A stretch of 44,932 bases of DNA from Clostridium brassicae (GCF_026738875.1 NZ_JAPQFJ010000024.1:1-44932); one strand, 5' to 3'; shown: positions 6,644 through 16,536, counted from the stretch's first letter. The notes: generated from the letters alone by a model not told the origin. Translations and numbers: made by a program.

Positions 6644-9600
6644 ATGATAAATTTAAAAGAGTTGGAAAAAGTTATTTTAAGCCCATCTTCTGATTTAATG
6701 AGGGGGCTTGGAAAAGATGTATTCAAAAAAAATTTAGTTACTAATATTAGAGGTAAAAAAATAGATAATATGTACCATATTTATGGAAATGTATTAAATG
6801 AACTTAAAGCAAGAGAATTTAGCACTCATATAAAGATAGATTTAATAAATAAGAATGTTACTTTTGTAAAATGTAGTTGTGATCAATTTGAAGAGTTCTC
6901 TAAGAATAAAAAATTATTCATGTGTGAGCATTTAACAGCTACTGCATATAAATTTTTAAGTGTATATTATAAGAAAAAGGAAAAGAAAGACAGGTTATCT
7001 GAAGAAGTATATACTGTTAAGAACTATGGACAAAAGGGTGTCTATAAGAAGAACAATAATATTAATAAGGGTAATAGAGATATTAACACAAATATTAATG
7101 CCAATATAAATGATGATACTAATAAATCTCAGATTATTAATAGAAATAATGGTAAATTAAATAACAACAATAAGTTAGAGAGTATAGATAAAAAAGATAA
7201 TATCCATGAAAAACTTGAAGTGAGCATTGATGTGAGATTGACTTATAAATCATGGAAAATCCCCAGTGACTATGAAGCAGAATTTTTTATAGAATTTGGT
7301 CGTAAGTATCTAATTAATGATTTTAAAAAATTCATTTCAGATTTAGACGCTAGGGAAAATATATTCTTTAGTAATAAATTTATATATAGTCCTACAAAAT
7401 ATAGAATTTCTAGCAAGGATACAAAAATTATAGGGTTTATTAAAGATTATATTTATAAAAATAAAGGGGAATTTTTTGAAAAGAGAAAATTAATAATTGA
7501 GGAAAGTAAATTAAGGGGATTTTTAGAAGTTATAGGGGAAAGAAAAATTCAGTTTAAATATAATGGGGTAGAGTATAAACCAATTATTAACAGAAAAAAT
7601 TTACCTGTTAGTTTTACATTAAAAGATAGGGATGAGCATCTTGTATTGACTACGCACAAAAAGCTTCCTGTTCCTCTGAATAAAAATAAAGATGTTTATC
7701 TTTGGGATAGGAATATTTATTTGCCATCAAAAAATCAAACTGATAAATATAACTCTTTATATGATAGTTTTAAAATTAAAGGTGAGATTTTATATAAGAA
7801 AACTTTAGACAATTATAATAAAATTCTATCTCGCATAAGTGATATTTCAAACAATATTAATCTTTCAGAAGGCGTAAAAAGGTTTTTGGTTGATTGTTTT
7901 AAGTTGGAATTCTTAATTTATAAAGAGAAAGAAATTTATTGTATTCCAATAGGAATTTATTTTGATAAAAAGATTGATATGTTAAAGGATAAATTAGACG
8001 AAAAGCTAATTATAAGGGATTTAGATAGGGAAGAAAAAGTTCTTATGCAACTTGAACAATATAAGTTTAAAAAAGATAAAGATAAACTTATATTTATAGG
8101 AGGTGATGAGGAACTTTTTCATATTTTAAATAACAAAGGATATGGCATACATTCTTTAGGAAACGTTATTTTGGGAAAAGGATTTGAAGATATAAAAGTG
8201 TATAATTCAGATTTTATTGAGATGAATTTATACGAAGAAGAGGGTTATTTTAAGTTTAGCTATAACATCGGGAATGTTGAAAGAAGAGAATTTAGGAATA
8301 TTCTCAAAAGTTATAAGGAAAATGATAGATTTTATAAAACAAAAGATAATAAATTTATAGACTTTGAAGAGGAGGGGATAATAAAATTTTTTAATTTAAT
8401 TGAAATACTAAATCTTGATGAAAATATAGATGATGATTCTATAACTATAGAAAAGGGCAAAATTTTATATATAGAAGATTATGTTGAAAATAGTTGCATT
8501 AAATTTAAAGATGGCTTAAATTTATTAAAAGATATAAAGAATCAGTTATATATTATAGAAAATAAACCAGCACAAATACCAGAGGATTTAAATGCTACTC
8601 TAAGAGAATATCAAGTAAGTGGATTTAAATGGTTTAAAAATTTAAGTGAGTTGCAATTTGGGGGGATTTTATCTGATGAAATGGGACTTGGAAAAACAGT
8701 CCAAACAATAGCTTTTCTTTTATCAGAGAAAAACAAAAACTCTTTAATAGTTGCCCCAACTTCGCTAATATATAATTGGAAAGAGGAAATAGAGAGATTT
8801 GCACCTACTTTAAAAATTGGAATTGTTCATGGAAGAGGTAATAAAAAAGTAATAGAAAATTTTAAGGAATATGATGTGATTTTAACTACCTATGGAACTT
8901 TAAAAAATAACATTGAAGATTATAATGATATGGAATTTGACTATTTTATTATAGATGAAGCACAAAATATAAAAAATCCTTTATCACAAAATACAAAATC
9001 AGTTAAGAAAATTAAAGCAAAAGTAAAGTTTGCTTTAACAGGAACACCTATTGAAAATAATTTAACAGAACTTTGGTCAATATTTGACTTTATAATGCCA
9101 GGGTATTTATATTCTAAGGAAATTTTTAATGAGAAATTTGTTTTGAAAAGTGAAGCTAATTTGGAAAGCCTCAAGTTGTTAATTAAACCTTTTATTTTGA
9201 GGAGAACTAAGAAAGAAGTTATAAAGGACTTACCTGACAAAATAGAAAAGAAAATTTTGGTCGATATGACACCAACCCAAAAAGCAATATATGCTTCTTA
9301 CATAAGGGATATAAGGTCAAAGATAAAAAGTAATGCTCAAGATAAAATAGAAATTTTGTCTTATTTAATGAAATTAAGGCAGATTTGTCTAGATCCTTCT
9401 TTAATATTTAAGCAATACAAGAAACAAAGTGGAAAGCTTAAGATTGCTATGAAATTAGTAGAAAAGCAAATAAAGGATAATGGGAAAGTATTATTATTTT
9501 CTCAATTTACTTCTGTTTTAAAGAAAATAGGTAAGTCTTTAGAGGAAAAAGGAATTGAATATTTGTATTTAGATGGTTCCACTCATTCTAAAGAAAGGAT

Positions 9601-9943
9601 TAGACTAGTAAATGAATTTAATAATAGTGACGAAATAAGAGTGTTTTTGATTTCATTAAAAGCAGGAGGAACAGGGCTCAATTTAACATCAGCAAATTTA
9701 GTTATCCATTTTGATCCTTGGTGGAATCCAGCAGTAGAAAATCAGGCTACAGATAGAGCACATAGAATCGGTCAGAGAAATATAGTTGAAGTAATTAAAT
9801 TGGTTTCTAGAGGAACAATAGAGGAGAAAATTATTTCCATGCAAGAAGACAAAAAAGAGTTAATTGATAGTGTCCTTACAGGGGAACTTAAAAATAGCAA
9901 CAATTTAACAGAGTTATTAAAAGATCCTTCATTTTTATTTTAA
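6644..9943 (+). CDS. SNF2-family DEAD/H ATPase with N-terminal SWIM zinc finger
   Basis: DNA-dependent ATPase/translocase of the Swi2/Snf2 group, probably remodelling protein-DNA complexes or acting in repair or transcription recycling. The 1099 residues divide as follows. A SWIM finger (CSCDQFEEF...MCEH) lies near residues 85-105. An Asn/Lys-rich low-complexity linker covers about 140-195. A divergent region of the type found in bacterial SNF2 proteins follows. The first RecA-like domain has Walker A DEMGLGKT (K684) and DEAQ box IIDEAQNIKN. The second has LLFSQFTSVL and motif VI DRAHRIGQ. The start at 6644 lacks a Shine-Dalgarno; see the mini-ORF just upstream. The terminator overlaps the final codons. 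Complete, single gene. Confidence 0.9.
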   Translation: MINLKELEKVILSPSSDLMRGLGKDVFKKNLVTNIRGKKIDNMYHIYGNVLNELKAREFSTHIKIDLINKNVTFVKCSCDQFEEFSKNKKLFMCEHLTATAYKFLSVYYKKKEKKDRLSEEVYTVKNYGQKGVYKKNNNINKGNRDINTNINANINDDTNKSQIINRNNGKLNNNNKLESIDKKDNIHEKLEVSIDVRLTYKSWKIPSDYEAEFFIEFGRKYLINDFKKFISDLDARENIFFSNKFIYSPTKYRISSKDTKIIGFIKDYIYKNKGEFFEKRKLIIEESKLRGFLEVIGERKIQFKYNGVEYKPIINRKNLPVSFTLKDRDEHLVLTTHKKLPVPLNKNKDVYLWDRNIYLPSKNQTDKYNSLYDSFKIKGEILYKKTLDNYNKILSRISDISNNINLSEGVKRFLVDCFKLEFLIYKEKEIYCIPIGIYFDKKIDMLKDKLDEKLIIRDLDREEKVLMQLEQYKFKKDKDKLIFIGGDEELFHILNNKGYGIHSLGNVILGKGFEDIKVYNSDFIEMNLYEEEGYFKFSYNIGNVERREFRNILKSYKENDRFYKTKDNKFIDFEEEGIIKFFNLIEILNLDENIDDDSITIEKGKILYIEDYVENSCIKFKDGLNLLKDIKNQLYIIENKPAQIPEDLNATLREYQVSGFKWFKNLSELQFGGILSDEMGLGKTVQTIAFLLSEKNKNSLIVAPTSLIYNWKEEIERFAPTLKIGIVHGRGNKKVIENFKEYDVILTTYGTLKNNIEDYNDMEFDYFIIDEAQNIKNPLSQNTKSVKKIKAKVKFALTGTPIENNLTELWSIFDFIMPGYLYSKEIFNEKFVLKSEANLESLKLLIKPFILRRTKKEVIKDLPDKIEKKILVDMTPTQKAIYASYIRDIRSKIKSNAQDKIEILSYLMKLRQICLDPSLIFKQYKKQSGKLKIAMKLVEKQIKDNGKVLLFSQFTSVLKKIGKSLEEKGIEYLYLDGSTHSKERIRLVNEFNNSDEIRVFLISLKAGGTGLNLTSANLVIHFDPWWNPAVENQATDRAHRIGQRNIVEVIKLVSRGTIEEKIISMQEDKKELIDSVLTGELKNSNNLTELLKDPSFLF

Positions 9944-9960
9944 AGATGAAGGATTTTTAT
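9924..9960 (+). terminator. Terminator overlapping the end of the SNF2 gene
   Basis: Stem ATCCTTCAT (9924-9932)/ATGAAGGAT (9946-9954) then TTTTTAT. The 5' arm lies inside the last codons and the stop codon falls in the loop. Confidence 0.8.
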
Positions 9961-10023
9961 ATCAGCTTAAGGTACTTGTATTCCACGAAAACTGAGTTGT
10001 TTGCTAAAATAAAGAATAATCTA

Positions 10024-10833
10024 TTATAGTGATATAGGAATTTGGATTTCAGTAATGAATTCTTCTTCTAAACTAGTTTCGTGAACATCTATTTTATATA
10101 TTTCTATAGGGTTTGATATAATTTTATATTTATTTTTATTTATAAAGAAAAATAAGCTAGAAAGATATTGTTTGTTGTAAGAATAATTTCCTTTATAGGA
10201 GATGCTTGCATAATAACCTTTTTGTAATAATAAATCGTAATTAGTTTTATTATCTTCAAGTAAGCAAAATACAGATTGATACTCATTGTAGATTCCATTT
10301 TTCAAGCTATTTAAATTATATATAGCTCCTACTTTAGTATTACCTAAAAGATAGAAGTTATCTTTATGTTTTTTTTGGAGTTTTTTCATCATATAATCTA
10401 TTTCTTCATCACTAGATATTTGGGCGTTTAATTTTAATGCCTTTCTTTCTTTAATATAGTTTACTTTTATAGTACTGAGTTCTGTTAAATTTTCAGCATA
10501 ATTAATATTTTCTAGTCTTTTTAAGACATTTTGCTTTAAATGTGTTAGTTCCTCTAATTTTCTATCTATAAGAGAAACCTCTTCTTTTAACATACCTTGA
10601 GTAGTTTTTACAGTCCTATTGTTTATATATTCTTTTATTTTTTTTATAGAGAAATTAAAAGTTCTTAGTTCTTTAATTAAGTTTAATTTCCAAATATCAT
10701 TCATTGTATAAAGCCTATATCCATTTAAATCTCGAATAGGAGTTAGAACACCAAGCTTTTCATAATACATCAAAGAGTCACGAGATATACCATATATTTT
10801 TGAGATCTCCCCTATTTTATAGTAATCTTTCAT
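10024..10833 (-). CDS. MerR-family multidrug-type regulator (BmrR-like)
   Basis: Ligand-responsive DNA-binding activator/repressor. Residues 1-75 form the winged helix-turn-helix (YKIGEISKIYGISRDSLMYYE, then GYRLY). Residues about 76-115 form the long dimerising coiled coil. Residues 120-269 resemble a GyrI/BmrR-type effector domain, where hydrophobic cations or drugs bind in characterised homologues. It is divergent from a MATE exporter, and the 91-bp gap holds a MerR-type promoter facing the exporter, so the exporter is the obvious target. The ligand cannot be inferred. TCCCAAG-type sequence (GGGAGG on the coding strand) precedes the ATG. Confidence 0.85.
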   Translation of the reverse strand: MKDYYKIGEISKIYGISRDSLMYYEKLGVLTPIRDLNGYRLYTMNDIWKLNLIKELRTFNFSIKKIKEYINNRTVKTTQGMLKEEVSLIDRKLEELTHLKQNVLKRLENINYAENLTELSTIKVNYIKERKALKLNAQISSDEEIDYMMKKLQKKHKDNFYLLGNTKVGAIYNLNSLKNGIYNEYQSVFCLLEDNKTNYDLLLQKGYYASISYKGNYSYNKQYLSSLFFFINKNKYKIISNPIEIYKIDVHETSLEEEFITEIQIPISL

Positions 10834-10872
10834 AAAACCCTCCCAAGTTAACTGGTTAAAAATAATTTGTAA

Positions 10873-10903
10873 TTGACCTTAGTATTATACCAAGGTTTAT
10901 ACT
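10873..10903 (+). promoter_or_regulatory. MerR-type promoter and operator of the MATE gene
   Basis: TTGACC (10873-10878) and TATACT (10898-10903) are separated by 19 bp, the over-long spacing typical of promoters that MerR-family activators untwist. A 21-bp dyad, ACCTTAGTAT-T-ATACCAAGGT (10876-10896, one mismatch), fills the spacer. This is strong support for drug-induced expression of the exporter by the divergent regulator. Confidence 0.88.
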
Positions 10904-10924
10904 TTTAATAAAGGGGTGATAGGC

Positions 10925-12286
10925 GTGAATTGTGAAACGCAAAATAATAATAGCATGAGAAAAAAATTCATAAGATATGTATTGCCATCTGTTATATCTA
11001 TGTGGGTATATTCCTTATATACAATGGTAGATGGAATATTTGTTAGTTGGGGAGTTGGAACTATCGCAATAGCTTCAGTAAATATTTCAATGCCTTTTAT
11101 TAACTTTATATTTGCTATATCCGTATTTTTTGCTACAGGAGCATCTACTCTTGTTGCAATAGCTATGGGAAAAAAAGATTTAAAAAAAGCCAATGAAATA
11201 TTTACTATGAACTTTATTGTCATGGTAGCTTTGTCCATAATAATAGCTATAATAACTCTATTAAATTTAGAGAAAATAGCTACTTTTTTAGGTGCTAGTG
11301 AATTAACGATAAACTATGTAAAAAAATATTTAAGAATAATAATTATATTTAATGGATTTTTCATAGTATCATATTGCTTAGAAGTATTTACTAAAACTGA
11401 TGGATTTCCTTATTTAGCTATAGTTGGTGTAGTGGCATCGGCAATAGTAAATATAGTTTTAGATTATTTTTTTGTAATGAAATTTCATTGGGGAATAAAA
11501 GGTGCAGCTTATGCTACAGGTATTTCTCAGTTTGTAGCAACATTAATTTATATAATTCACTTTAGTATGAAAAAATCAAGATTAAAATTTGTAAAATGTA
11601 AGGTTGACTTTTCTGTCATTAGAGAAGTACTATATATAGGATTACCAGATAGTTTAACTGAATTTTCTACGGGAGTTGTTATATATATTTTTAATCAAAC
11701 TATATTGGAAAGTATTGGAGATAATGGAGTTGTAACTTACAGTATAATTTCTTATATAAATTTGTTAGTTTTAATGACTATGATAGGTATAACTCAAGGA
11801 ATGCAACCTTTATGTAGTTTTTATTATGGTAAGGAAGATGAAAGAGCTGTTAACATCTTATTTAATATGAGTACCAAATCTATAACTATAATATCTTTAA
11901 TAATATTTGCTATAATAAATATTTTTACTCCTAATATAGTTAAAATATTTATGGATAAAGCTTCTAATGAAGAATTATTTAATTATTCTATTAAAGCTAT
12001 AAGAATATTCTCACTTTCTTTTATTATAGTGGGATATAATATTTTAATTTCTGGTTTTTTTGCATCTATAGCAAAACCTAAATATGCAACTATTATATCT
12101 TTAGCTAGAGGTTTAGTGATTATAACAATAACTTTGTTTATAATGACAAATGCTTTTGGAGAAACTGGTATATGGTTGTCTACAGCTATTTCAGAATTAG
12201 TAACAGTTATAATATCAGTGTGGATTTTGAAAAACAAACAAGATTCTTGTTTTCAGATGGAACTTTCCACTTCATCTAAGGTTTAG
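10925..12286 (+). CDS. MATE-family efflux transporter
   Basis: Multidrug and toxic-compound exporter of the inner membrane, using a Na+ or H+ gradient. About 12 membrane segments. The N-terminal half has IRYVLPSVISMWVYSLYTMVDGIF, the classic MATE first-helix region, and the two halves show the internal repeat typical of the family. I place the start at GTG 10925, because AAGGGG (10911-10916) is correctly spaced for it; an upstream GTG at 10916 overlaps that ribosome binding site. The gene belongs with the divergent MerR regulator. The substrate is unknown. Length about 453 residues, normal for the family. Confidence 0.87.
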   Translation: MNCETQNNNSMRKKFIRYVLPSVISMWVYSLYTMVDGIFVSWGVGTIAIASVNISMPFINFIFAISVFFATGASTLVAIAMGKKDLKKANEIFTMNFIVMVALSIIIAIITLLNLEKIATFLGASELTINYVKKYLRIIIIFNGFFIVSYCLEVFTKTDGFPYLAIVGVVASAIVNIVLDYFFVMKFHWGIKGAAYATGISQFVATLIYIIHFSMKKSRLKFVKCKVDFSVIREVLYIGLPDSLTEFSTGVVIYIFNQTILESIGDNGVVTYSIISYINLLVLMTMIGITQGMQPLCSFYYGKEDERAVNILFNMSTKSITIISLIIFAIINIFTPNIVKIFMDKASNEELFNYSIKAIRIFSLSFIIVGYNILISGFFASIAKPKYATIISLARGLVIITITLFIMTNAFGETGIWLSTAISELVTVIISVWILKNKQDSCFQMELSTSSKV

Positions 12287-12306
12287 AAAATTTTATTTAG
12301 AGTTGT

Positions 12307-12341
12307 AACCTCACCTTAATAAGGTGAGGTTTTGAATTTTT
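12307..12341 (+). terminator. Terminator of the MATE gene
   Basis: Perfect 11-bp stem AACCTCACCTT (12307-12317)/AAGGTGAGGTT (12321-12331), 3-nt loop, then TTTGAATTTTT. The rest of the gap to 12576 holds only a 9-codon frame (12502-12531) preceded by GGAAGG, a possible leader peptide that I cannot support further. Confidence 0.88.
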
Positions 12342-12576
12342 AGAAAAACAATGTCATTTACTTTGAATTAAAATTGTGTAATAATAGAAAGTTGTAAAAT
12401 GATATTTAAATTTATTATATAAAAGTATATTAACTAATTTAACTTTCCAACTAATGAATAATTATCCAAATAAGAGGAGCTTAAAGGAAGGCTATTTTGT
12501 GATGGAAAAGTTTAAAAATTTAATATATTAGCTGTAAAACATAGAAAAATGATTTTGGATAGTGAGGAGTAAAAAA

Positions 12577-14085
12577 ATGAAAATAGGATTTGACCCTAAG
12601 AAGTATTTAGAAGAACAATCAAAGTATATTTTAGAAAGAGTTAATAATTATGACAAGTTATACTTAGAGTTTGGAGGGAAATTATTATTTGACCTTCATG
12701 CGAAAAGAGTTTTACCTGGATTTGATGAAAATGCAAAGATTAAGCTACTACATAAATTAAAAGAAAAAGTTGAGGTTGTAATTTGTGTATATGCTGGGGA
12801 TATTGAAAGAAATAAGATAAGAGGAGATTTTGGCATTACTTATGATATGGATGTTTTAAGATTAATTGATGATTTAAGAGAATATGAACTTGATGTAAAT
12901 AGTGTTGTAATAACTAGATACAATGGACAACCAGCAACAACTGTTTTTATAAATAAGCTTGAACGTAGAGGTATAAAAGTATATAAACATAGTTCAACGA
13001 AAGGATATCCTACAGATGTAGACACAATTGTAAGTGATGAAGGATACGGAAAAAATCCATACATAGAGACAACAAAACCTATTGTTGTTGTAACAGCACC
13101 AGGACCAGGAAGTGGTAAATTAGCAACTTGTCTTAGTCAACTTTATCATGAATATAAAAGAGGTAGAGTTGCAGGTTATTCAAAATTTGAAACATTTCCA
13201 GTATGGAATGTTCCATTAAAACATCCTTTAAATATAGCTTATGAAGCAGCAACAGCAGACCTTAAAGATGTAAATATGATAGATTCGTTCCATTTTGATG
13301 CCTACAATAAAATATCTGTAAACTATAATCGTGACATTGAGACTTTTCCTGTACTTAAAAGAATTATAGAAAAGATAACAGGTGAAGAAGCTGTATATAA
13401 ATCTCCAACAGATATGGGAGTTAATAGAGTAGGTTTTGGTATTATAAATGATGATGTTATTAAAGAAGCATCTAAGCAAGAGGTAATTAGAAGATATTTT
13501 AAAACAAGTTGTGAATATAAAAAAGGTTATGTTGATAAAGAAACTTTCCATAGAGTAAAACTTATTATGGAAGAACTTAACTTAAAGCAAGAGGATAGAA
13601 AAGTTGTTATGCCTGCAAGAGAAAGATCAGCTAAATTAAAGGAAATGCGTGATAAAAATGAAATTTGTCCAGCTGTGGCAATAGAACTTGAAGATGGTAC
13701 AATACTTACTGGTAAGAGTTCAGATTTAATGGATGCAACAGCTGCTGTAATGTTAAATGCTGTTAAGTACCTTGCAAATATATCTGATGATATTCATCTT
13801 ATTTCTCCAGTTATACTTGAACCAATTATAAATTTAAAGTCAAAAACATTAAGAAGTAAAAGTACGGCTTTAAGTTGTGAAGAAGTGTTAATAGCACTTA
13901 GCATTTGTGCCGCTACAAATCCAACAGCACAAGTAGCTCTTGAAAAGTTAACAATGTTAAATGGATGCCAAGCTCATTCTACTACGATTTTAAGTAGAAA
14001 TGATGAACAGACATTTGGAAAACTTGGAATAGATATAACATGTGATCCTGAATATCCTTCAGAAAGTCTTTATTATAATAATTAA
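12577..14085 (+). CDS. DUF1846 (UPF0371) family protein
   Basis: A conserved cytosolic protein of about 502 residues whose structure has been solved in homologues but whose role I do not know. It starts [14 protein letters not shown], with GAGGAG well placed before ATG 12577; an in-frame GTG at 12562 is less likely. A glycine-rich segment [12 protein letters not shown] near residue 175 resembles a phosphate-binding loop. Conserved blocks include [17 protein letters not shown] and [13 protein letters not shown]. It stands alone between terminators, so context does not help. Complete and well conserved. Confidence 0.85.
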   Translation: MKIGFDPKKYLEEQSKYILERVNNYDKLYLEFGGKLLFDLHAKRVLPGFDENAKIKLLHKLKEKVEVVICVYAGDIERNKIRGDFGITYDMDVLRLIDDLREYELDVNSVVITRYNGQPATTVFINKLERRGIKVYKHSSTKGYPTDVDTIVSDEGYGKNPYIETTKPIVVVTAPGPGSGKLATCLSQLYHEYKRGRVAGYSKFETFPVWNVPLKHPLNIAYEAATADLKDVNMIDSFHFDAYNKISVNYNRDIETFPVLKRIIEKITGEEAVYKSPTDMGVNRVGFGIINDDVIKEASKQEVIRRYFKTSCEYKKGYVDKETFHRVKLIMEELNLKQEDRKVVMPARERSAKLKEMRDKNEICPAVAIELEDGTILTGKSSDLMDATAAVMLNAVKYLANISDDIHLISPVILEPIINLKSKTLRSKSTALSCEEVLIALSICAATNPTAQVALEKLTMLNGCQAHSTTILSRNDEQTFGKLGIDITCDPEYPSESLYYNN

Positions 14086-14140
14086 TTACTAACTATGTAC
14101 TTATAGGGTAGTATTAGATTAGAAAATTAATTATTTTATT

Positions 14141-14180
14141 AACCAACTGTTACTATAATTGTGGCAGTTGGTTTTAATTT
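14141..14180 (+). terminator. Terminator of the DUF1846 gene
   Basis: Stem AACCAACTG (14141-14149)/CAGTTGGTT (14165-14173), then TTAATTT. The gap to 14494 otherwise contains a 13-bp hairpin at 14409-14444 (one mismatch) about 50 nt before the next gene, and no recognisable gene. Confidence 0.8.
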
Positions 14181-14494
14181 AGGTTCTATTTTGAGTGGTT
14201 TAATTTATTGTGATAAATGATTAAAAAATTTGAATATACTGAAATAAATTTTTAGGGAAATTTGTTATAAAAAATACAAAGTGTGGTATAAAGACTAGAG
14301 GCATTATATCGATAATAAAAAGACAAGCTTGTTACTATTATTTTCTATAATGAGATAATAGCTTGAATTATTAAATGTATTTTAAAACTAATTGCTCGAG
14401 TAAAATGTAATTGTTATATTTGTAGGAAATTAAATACAACAATTAGGAAAAAAATATAAAAATATATATTATTTGTAATATTGGGAGGAGTAGT

Positions 14495-15433
14495 ATGAAG
14501 TTAAAGAAATTAGTGGCAGCATCATGTATAGCAACTATGGTGTTTGCTCTTAGTGGTTGTAATAAAGCATTAGATTTGAGCCTTAACCTTAAAAAAGGTG
14601 ATAAATACAATATACATGTAGTAAATGATCAGAAAACTTCAGTAACAGCTGAGAATCAAGAAATTAAGTCATCTCAGGTTATGGATATGAATTTTTCTAT
14701 TGACGTAAAAGATGTTGATAAAGACAAGAACACAACAGTTGATTATAAATACGATTCTATAAAAATGTCTGCAGAATCTAATGGTCAAAAGATGGAATAT
14801 GATTCTAAGAAAAATGATAGTAATAATCCTCTAGGTGCTATATATGGAGGCATTATAGGAAAAGGATTTACTGTTAAATTAGATAAAAAAGGACAAGTAT
14901 TAGATATAAAAGGAATGAATGAGTTATTAGACTCATTAGTTGAAAAAATCCCAGCAAGTGATCAAGAAAAGAAAGCAGTTAAAGATGCTTTAAAAGAAAA
15001 TTTCGGTGATGAAGCTATAAAATCAATGGTTAAACAGACAATGAATTATTATCCACAAAAAAGCATCAAGACTGGGGATACATGGGAAAATAAATATGAC
15101 ATAAAAGCTATTTTCCCAATGAGTGTTAGTAATAAATGGAAACTTATAGGTGAAAAAGATGGAGCGCTAAATGTAGAGGTGCAATCAACTATAGCTGCTG
15201 ATACTAAAAATAAGCCAATAGATTTTATGGGATTAAAGGCAAACATGAAGTTAGATGGTGATTGTAAAGGAACTATAGATATTAGTAAAGATAATGGACT
15301 TATTCAAAAAGGAAGTATGACTCAAAATATGAATGGAAATATGGAAATATTAGCAAGTAACGTAACTCCTAAAAATGTTAAAATGCCAATGAAAATAACA
15401 TCAAAAATAACTTATGAAACTACAAAAAAATAA
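14495..15433 (+). CDS. Lipoprotein, DUF6263-like
   Basis: Secreted lipoprotein of 312 residues. The signal peptide ends in the lipobox ALSGC with C22 as the lipidated residue. The mature part begins with a short LNLKKGDKYN segment typical of proteins in which a beta-rich domain follows, as in the DUF6263 family (recalled, not searched). It has repeated beta-strand-like stretches and no catalytic motif. GGGAGGAG lies just before the ATG. Single gene with two strong terminators. Function unknown. Confidence 0.72.
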   Translation: MKLKKLVAASCIATMVFALSGCNKALDLSLNLKKGDKYNIHVVNDQKTSVTAENQEIKSSQVMDMNFSIDVKDVDKDKNTTVDYKYDSIKMSAESNGQKMEYDSKKNDSNNPLGAIYGGIIGKGFTVKLDKKGQVLDIKGMNELLDSLVEKIPASDQEKKAVKDALKENFGDEAIKSMVKQTMNYYPQKSIKTGDTWENKYDIKAIFPMSVSNKWKLIGEKDGALNVEVQSTIAADTKNKPIDFMGLKANMKLDGDCKGTIDISKDNGLIQKGSMTQNMNGNMEILASNVTPKNVKMPMKITSKITYETTKK

Positions 15434-15442
15434 TTAAATTTT

Positions 15443-15520
15443 ATAAGACCTTACTAAATTTTTAGTAAGGTCTTATGCTGTTGATAAGTATGATTTATCA
15501 ACAGCATTTTAATTTTTTGT
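15443..15520 (+). terminator. Two tandem terminators after the DUF6263-like lipoprotein
   Basis: Hairpin 1: ATAAGACCTTACT/AGTAAGGTCTTAT (15443-15455 with 15464-15476). Hairpin 2 starts in the last bases of the first: ATGCTGTTGATAA/TTATCAACAGCAT (15475-15487 with 15495-15507), followed by TTTAATTTTTT. Because hairpin 2 begins at 15475, only one of the two may form fully. Confidence 0.85.
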
Positions 15521-15635
15521 ATTAGGATGTTGTTTAAGGTGTTAATTAAATATTTAGATGTTTGGTGTATTCTTCGAATAAAGATTATCTTATTTAATAA
15601 TTCTGTATTTGTATAAAAAAACTTACTTAACTAAA

Positions 15636-15663
15636 AATAATCTTACATAGTGATAAGATTATT
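15636..15663. repeat. Hairpin in the leader of the DsrE-like gene
   Basis: AATAATCTTA (15636-15645)/TAAGATTATT (15654-15663), about 95 nt before the next start. Flanking ACTTAACT and ACTTAATTAG extend the symmetry weakly. Operator or terminator; not resolvable by eye. Confidence 0.45.
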
Positions 15664-15758
15664 TACTTAATTAGATAATTTTATTATTAGTAAAGTAGTT
15701 GTTGTTGTAATAGACATATGTAAGATTAACTAAAAAATATAAGGAGATGTTAAGGTAT

Positions 15759-16304
15759 ATGAATAAAAATAATAATGATAATGATAACGATAAATGCACT
15801 ACTAAAAATAATGATGATGATAATTTTAATAATAAAAAAGTTAATATTGTAATGTTTAGTGGTGAGTATGACAAAGCGTTAGCGGCCCTAATAATGGCAA
15901 ACTCTGCGAAAGAATTGGGAGCAGATGTAACAATGTTTTTTGCATTTTGGGGACTGTTTTTATTAAGAGATCCTAATAAACTTTCATCGGAGGACAAAAC
16001 TGTATATGAGGAGATGTTTTCTAAGATAACGCCTAAAGGGCCAGAAGAATTACCTTTATCTAAAATGAACTTTATTGGTTTAGGAAAGGAAATGCTTTTA
16101 GAAATGATGAAGGATGATGAAGCTCCCCTTTTGATAGATTTTTTAAATGGTGCGAGGAAAAAAGGTGTGAAATTTTATGGATGTAAGTTATCTATAGATA
16201 TAATGGGGTTTAAAAAAGAAGAACTAATACCAGAATTACAAATTGTAGATGCAAAAGAATATTTAAAGGATGCTATGAAATCAGATATGCAATTATTTAT
16301 ATGA
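15759..16304 (+). CDS. DsrE/DsrF-like (DsrE2) sulfur-relay fold protein
   Basis: A protein of about 181 residues. The first 25 or so residues are an unusual Asn/Asp/Lys-rich tract. The DsrE2-type domain follows: KVNIVMFSGEYDKALAALIMANSAKELGADVTMFFAFWGL, and near the end GVKFYGCKLSIDIMG, whose cysteine is the candidate persulfide carrier. Such proteins bind or relay sulfane sulfur or act as peroxiredoxin-like accessories; no sulfur genes are adjacent. I prefer ATG 15759, because ATG 15747 directly abuts the AAGGAG. Monocistronic. Confidence 0.75.
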   Translation: MNKNNNDNDNDKCTTKNNDDDNFNNKKVNIVMFSGEYDKALAALIMANSAKELGADVTMFFAFWGLFLLRDPNKLSSEDKTVYEEMFSKITPKGPEELPLSKMNFIGLGKEMLLEMMKDDEAPLLIDFLNGARKKGVKFYGCKLSIDIMGFKKEELIPELQIVDAKEYLKDAMKSDMQLFI

Positions 16305-16450
16305 AAGAGAAAATATTAAATAAATTTAATGAAAAACAAGGAAAATGCCTGAATATGCAGTAAAACCAAGGAATATTCATTTTTGAATTAGTATTCTTAT
16401 GCAAACTTAAAAACAGCTATTTTACATGAGTTAAACACTAGATACAGCAT

Positions 16451-16479
16451 TTGAATTAAATGATTTATATTGGTATAAT
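16451..16479 (+). promoter_or_regulatory. Promoter upstream of the GNAT gene or of a short RNA
   Basis: TTGAAT (16451-16456), 17-bp spacer, TATAAT (16474-16479). A terminator-like hairpin begins only about 12 nt after the predicted start site. Confidence 0.65.
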
Positions 16480-16497
16480 TTACACATATTTGATAAG

Positions 16498-16536
16498 ACC
16501 TATTATTAGATGCCAATTCATCTATAATAGGGTTTT
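16498..16536 (+). terminator. Terminator-like hairpin immediately after a promoter
   Basis: ACCTATTATTAGATG (16498-16512)/CATCTATAATAGGGT (16519-16533) then TTTTT. It could end the DsrE-like transcript, or a promoter-proximal RNA of about 50 nt, or serve as an attenuator for the acetyltransferase gene. Confidence 0.75.

Noticed and set aside
12502-12531. 9-codon frame before the DUF1846 gene as a leader peptide.
   Set aside because: No run of a single amino acid, no attenuator hairpin after it; nothing beyond a GGAAGG supports it.
13228-13551. 107-codon open frame on the minus strand inside the DUF1846 gene.
   Set aside because: It lies wholly within a well-conserved gene, has A/T-driven composition and no ribosome binding site; an antisense shadow.
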